This document shows positions 62,973-64,000 of a stretch of 64,000 nucleotides of DNA, piece by piece; positions within the stretch are counted from its first letter, which is position 1, and every line of letters begins with the position of its first letter. The stretch spans positions 62,001 through 126,000 of the forward strand of contig JAIYAR010000014.1 in NCBI GenBank assembly GCA_027488985.1, in the 5' to 3' direction. The notes under the pieces were generated by a model. It worked only from the letters and a program-made list of their open reading frames with translations, was not told where the DNA came from and searched no databases. A program made the translations under genes and the position numbers. The stretch is from Comamonadaceae bacterium (GTDB lineage: Bacteria > Pseudomonadota > Gammaproteobacteria > Burkholderiales > Burkholderiaceae_C).

Positions 62973-63661
62973 ATAGCCACGAGGCTGCGTACTCCGTCGA
63001 CTTCCATGTTCTGGCCCATGCCGCGCGCGAGCACGGCGCCACGCTCCATCACGATGTAGTTGTCCGCCAACTCCTGGGCAAAGTCGTAGTACTGCTCCAC
63101 CAGCAGAATGGCCATGTTACCCCGGTCTGCAAGCATGCGGATCACGCGGCCGATGTCCTTGATGATGCTGGGCTGGATTCCTTCGGTAGGCTCATCGAGG
63201 ATCAGCACCTTGGGGCCAGCGGCCAGCGCACGCGCAATGGCCAATTGTTGCTGTTGCCCGCCGGACAAGTCACCGCCCCGACGGTGCAACATTTGCTGGA
63301 GCACCGGAAACAACTCGAACAGCTCAGCCGGGATCGGTGTGCCGGCAGGCTTGTAAGCCAAACCCATACGGAGGTTTTCTTCTACGGTGAGGCGCGCAAA
63401 AATCTCGCGGCCCTGGGGCACAAAGCCGATACCCAAACGGGCGCGCTCGTAGGGCGTGAGCTTGTGAATTTCTTTGCCGCCCATAGAGATGGTGCCGGAC
63501 TTGATGGGCACCAGCCCCATCAGCGATTTCAGCAGCGTGGTCTTGCCCACACCATTGCGGCCCAGAATGACCTTGACCTTGCCGACCTCGGCCTCCAAGC
63601 TCACGTCCCGCAGAATGTGGGAGCCACCGTAGTACTGGTTGATATTTTTTACTTCAAGCAT
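62969..63661 (-). CDS. urtE: urea ABC transporter ATP-binding protein UrtE
   Basis: A 230-residue ATPase with Walker A GRNGVGKTT (the GRNGVGKT form is characteristic of UrtE), signature LSGGQQQQ and Walker B LILDEPTEGIQPS. It powers high-affinity urea (or short amide) uptake with UrtABCD. It follows urtD by 12 bases. It points towards ureD across the receiver-TPR gene. Confidence 0.94.
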   Translation of the reverse strand: MLEVKNINQYYGGSHILRDVSLEAEVGKVKVILGRNGVGKTTLLKSLMGLVPIKSGTISMGGKEIHKLTPYERARLGIGFVPQGREIFARLTVEENLRMGLAYKPAGTPIPAELFELFPVLQQMLHRRGGDLSGGQQQQLAIARALAAGPKVLILDEPTEGIQPSIIKDIGRVIRMLADRGNMAILLVEQYYDFAQELADNYIVMERGAVLARGMGQNMEVDGVRSLVAI

Positions 63662-63673
63662 GGTGATTCAACC

Positions 63674-64000
63674 TCAACGGCCCAAATAAACTTCAATCAC
63701 ACGCTCATCCGCCTGCACTTGGTCCAGCGTGCCTTGGGCCAACACCGAGCCGTCGCACAGCACGGTGACGATGTCACTGATGGTGCGGATAAAGCTCATG
63801 TCGTGCTCCACCACCATCAGTGAGTGTTTGCCCTTGAGGCTCAAAAACAGCTCAGCGGTGCGCTCGGTTTCCTCATCCGTCATTCCGGCGACCGGCTCAT
63901 CCAGCAGCAGGAGCTTGGGGTCCTGCATCAGCAACATACCGATCTCCAGCCACTGTTTCTGGCCGTGGCTCAGGTTGCCGGCGAGACGCCCCACGCTGTC
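63674..64000 (-). CDS. urtD: urea ABC transporter ATP-binding protein UrtD (partial, N-terminus beyond window)
   Basis: The C-terminal 108 residues are visible, including LSHGQKQWLEIGMLL (the UrtD signature variant), LLLDEPVAGMTDEE and VVEHDMSFI. The Walker A region lies outside the window. The stop is TGA at 63674, directly before urtE. Confidence 0.92.
   Translation of the reverse strand, partial: DSVGRLAGNLSHGQKQWLEIGMLLMQDPKLLLLDEPVAGMTDEETERTAELFLSLKGKHSLMVVEHDMSFIRTISDIVTVLCDGSVLAQGTLDQVQADERVIEVYLGR

Overview
The window looks like a chromosomal segment of a GC-rich betaproteobacterium, most probably of the family Comamonadaceae (Rhodoferax/Curvibacter-like). This rests on an abundance of ABC, TRAP and Bug-type receptors, a Burkholderia-type QueE cysteine motif, a membrane-bound PuuD urate oxidase and overall protein character. 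It is an inference, not a database match. I see no rRNA, tRNA, CRISPR array, prophage or insertion sequence. Genes are tightly packed and no gene-free stretch exceeds 300 bases.

Layout. 129-4933: housekeeping and miscellaneous genes on the minus strand (RhlE-type helicase, zinc peptidase, dCMP deaminase, MFS exporter, small membrane protein). 5030-23355: first purine block, holding guanine deaminase, QueD/QueE, adenine deaminase, an NdmA-like Rieske oxygenase, a BMP-type nucleoside/purine ABC transporter, a LysR regulator divergent from xanthine dehydrogenase xdhAB, a Crp/Fnr-like regulator, glycerate kinase and 8-oxoguanine deaminase. 23454-34749: an oxidative uronate/aldarate block, with glucarate dehydratase and a FadR-type regulator divergent from uronate dehydrogenase, aldonolactonase, TRAP dctPQM, a Bug receptor, galactarate dehydratase, the GarL aldolase and GarR. 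34816-47431: LysE-type exporter, a secreted small protein, livHMGF, rarA, mscS, lolA, ftsK, a Crp-like regulator, trxB and rpmB-rpmG. 47574-61217: second purine block, holding PuuD, XdhC, a TonB-like lipoprotein, UraH, a GntR regulator, PuuE, a UraD-AllC fusion, an M20 hydrolase, a xanthine/urate permease, an NMT1-type ABC transporter, a CDA-fold deaminase and UreD. 61251-64000: a response-regulator/TPR protein and the urea transporter ATPases UrtE and UrtD (UrtD runs off the edge).

How the genes work together. Adenine, guanine and 8-oxoguanine are deaminated to hypoxanthine, xanthine and urate. XdhAB makes urate. PuuD, UraH and UraD make allantoin. PuuE and AllC open it towards ureidoglycine or ureidoglycolate, releasing nitrogen. 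UreD and the Urt transporter point to urea use. The carbon from purines (glyoxylate) and from uronic acids can meet at tartronate semialdehyde, served by GarR and a glycerate kinase that lies between the two blocks.

The most unusual features are three. First, an interspersed repeat of about 54 bp occurs in at least ten places with constant internal spacing. Most copies lie inside open reading frames, including the LolA signal peptide, the PuuD linker, the XdhA and XdhB linkers and the AllC domain. Second, an 8-bp palindrome, TGTATACA, recurs almost exclusively upstream of purine genes, including the gntR promoter, which suggests a GntR regulon. Third, a Rieske oxygenase resembling caffeine N-demethylases is translationally coupled to an adenine deaminase.
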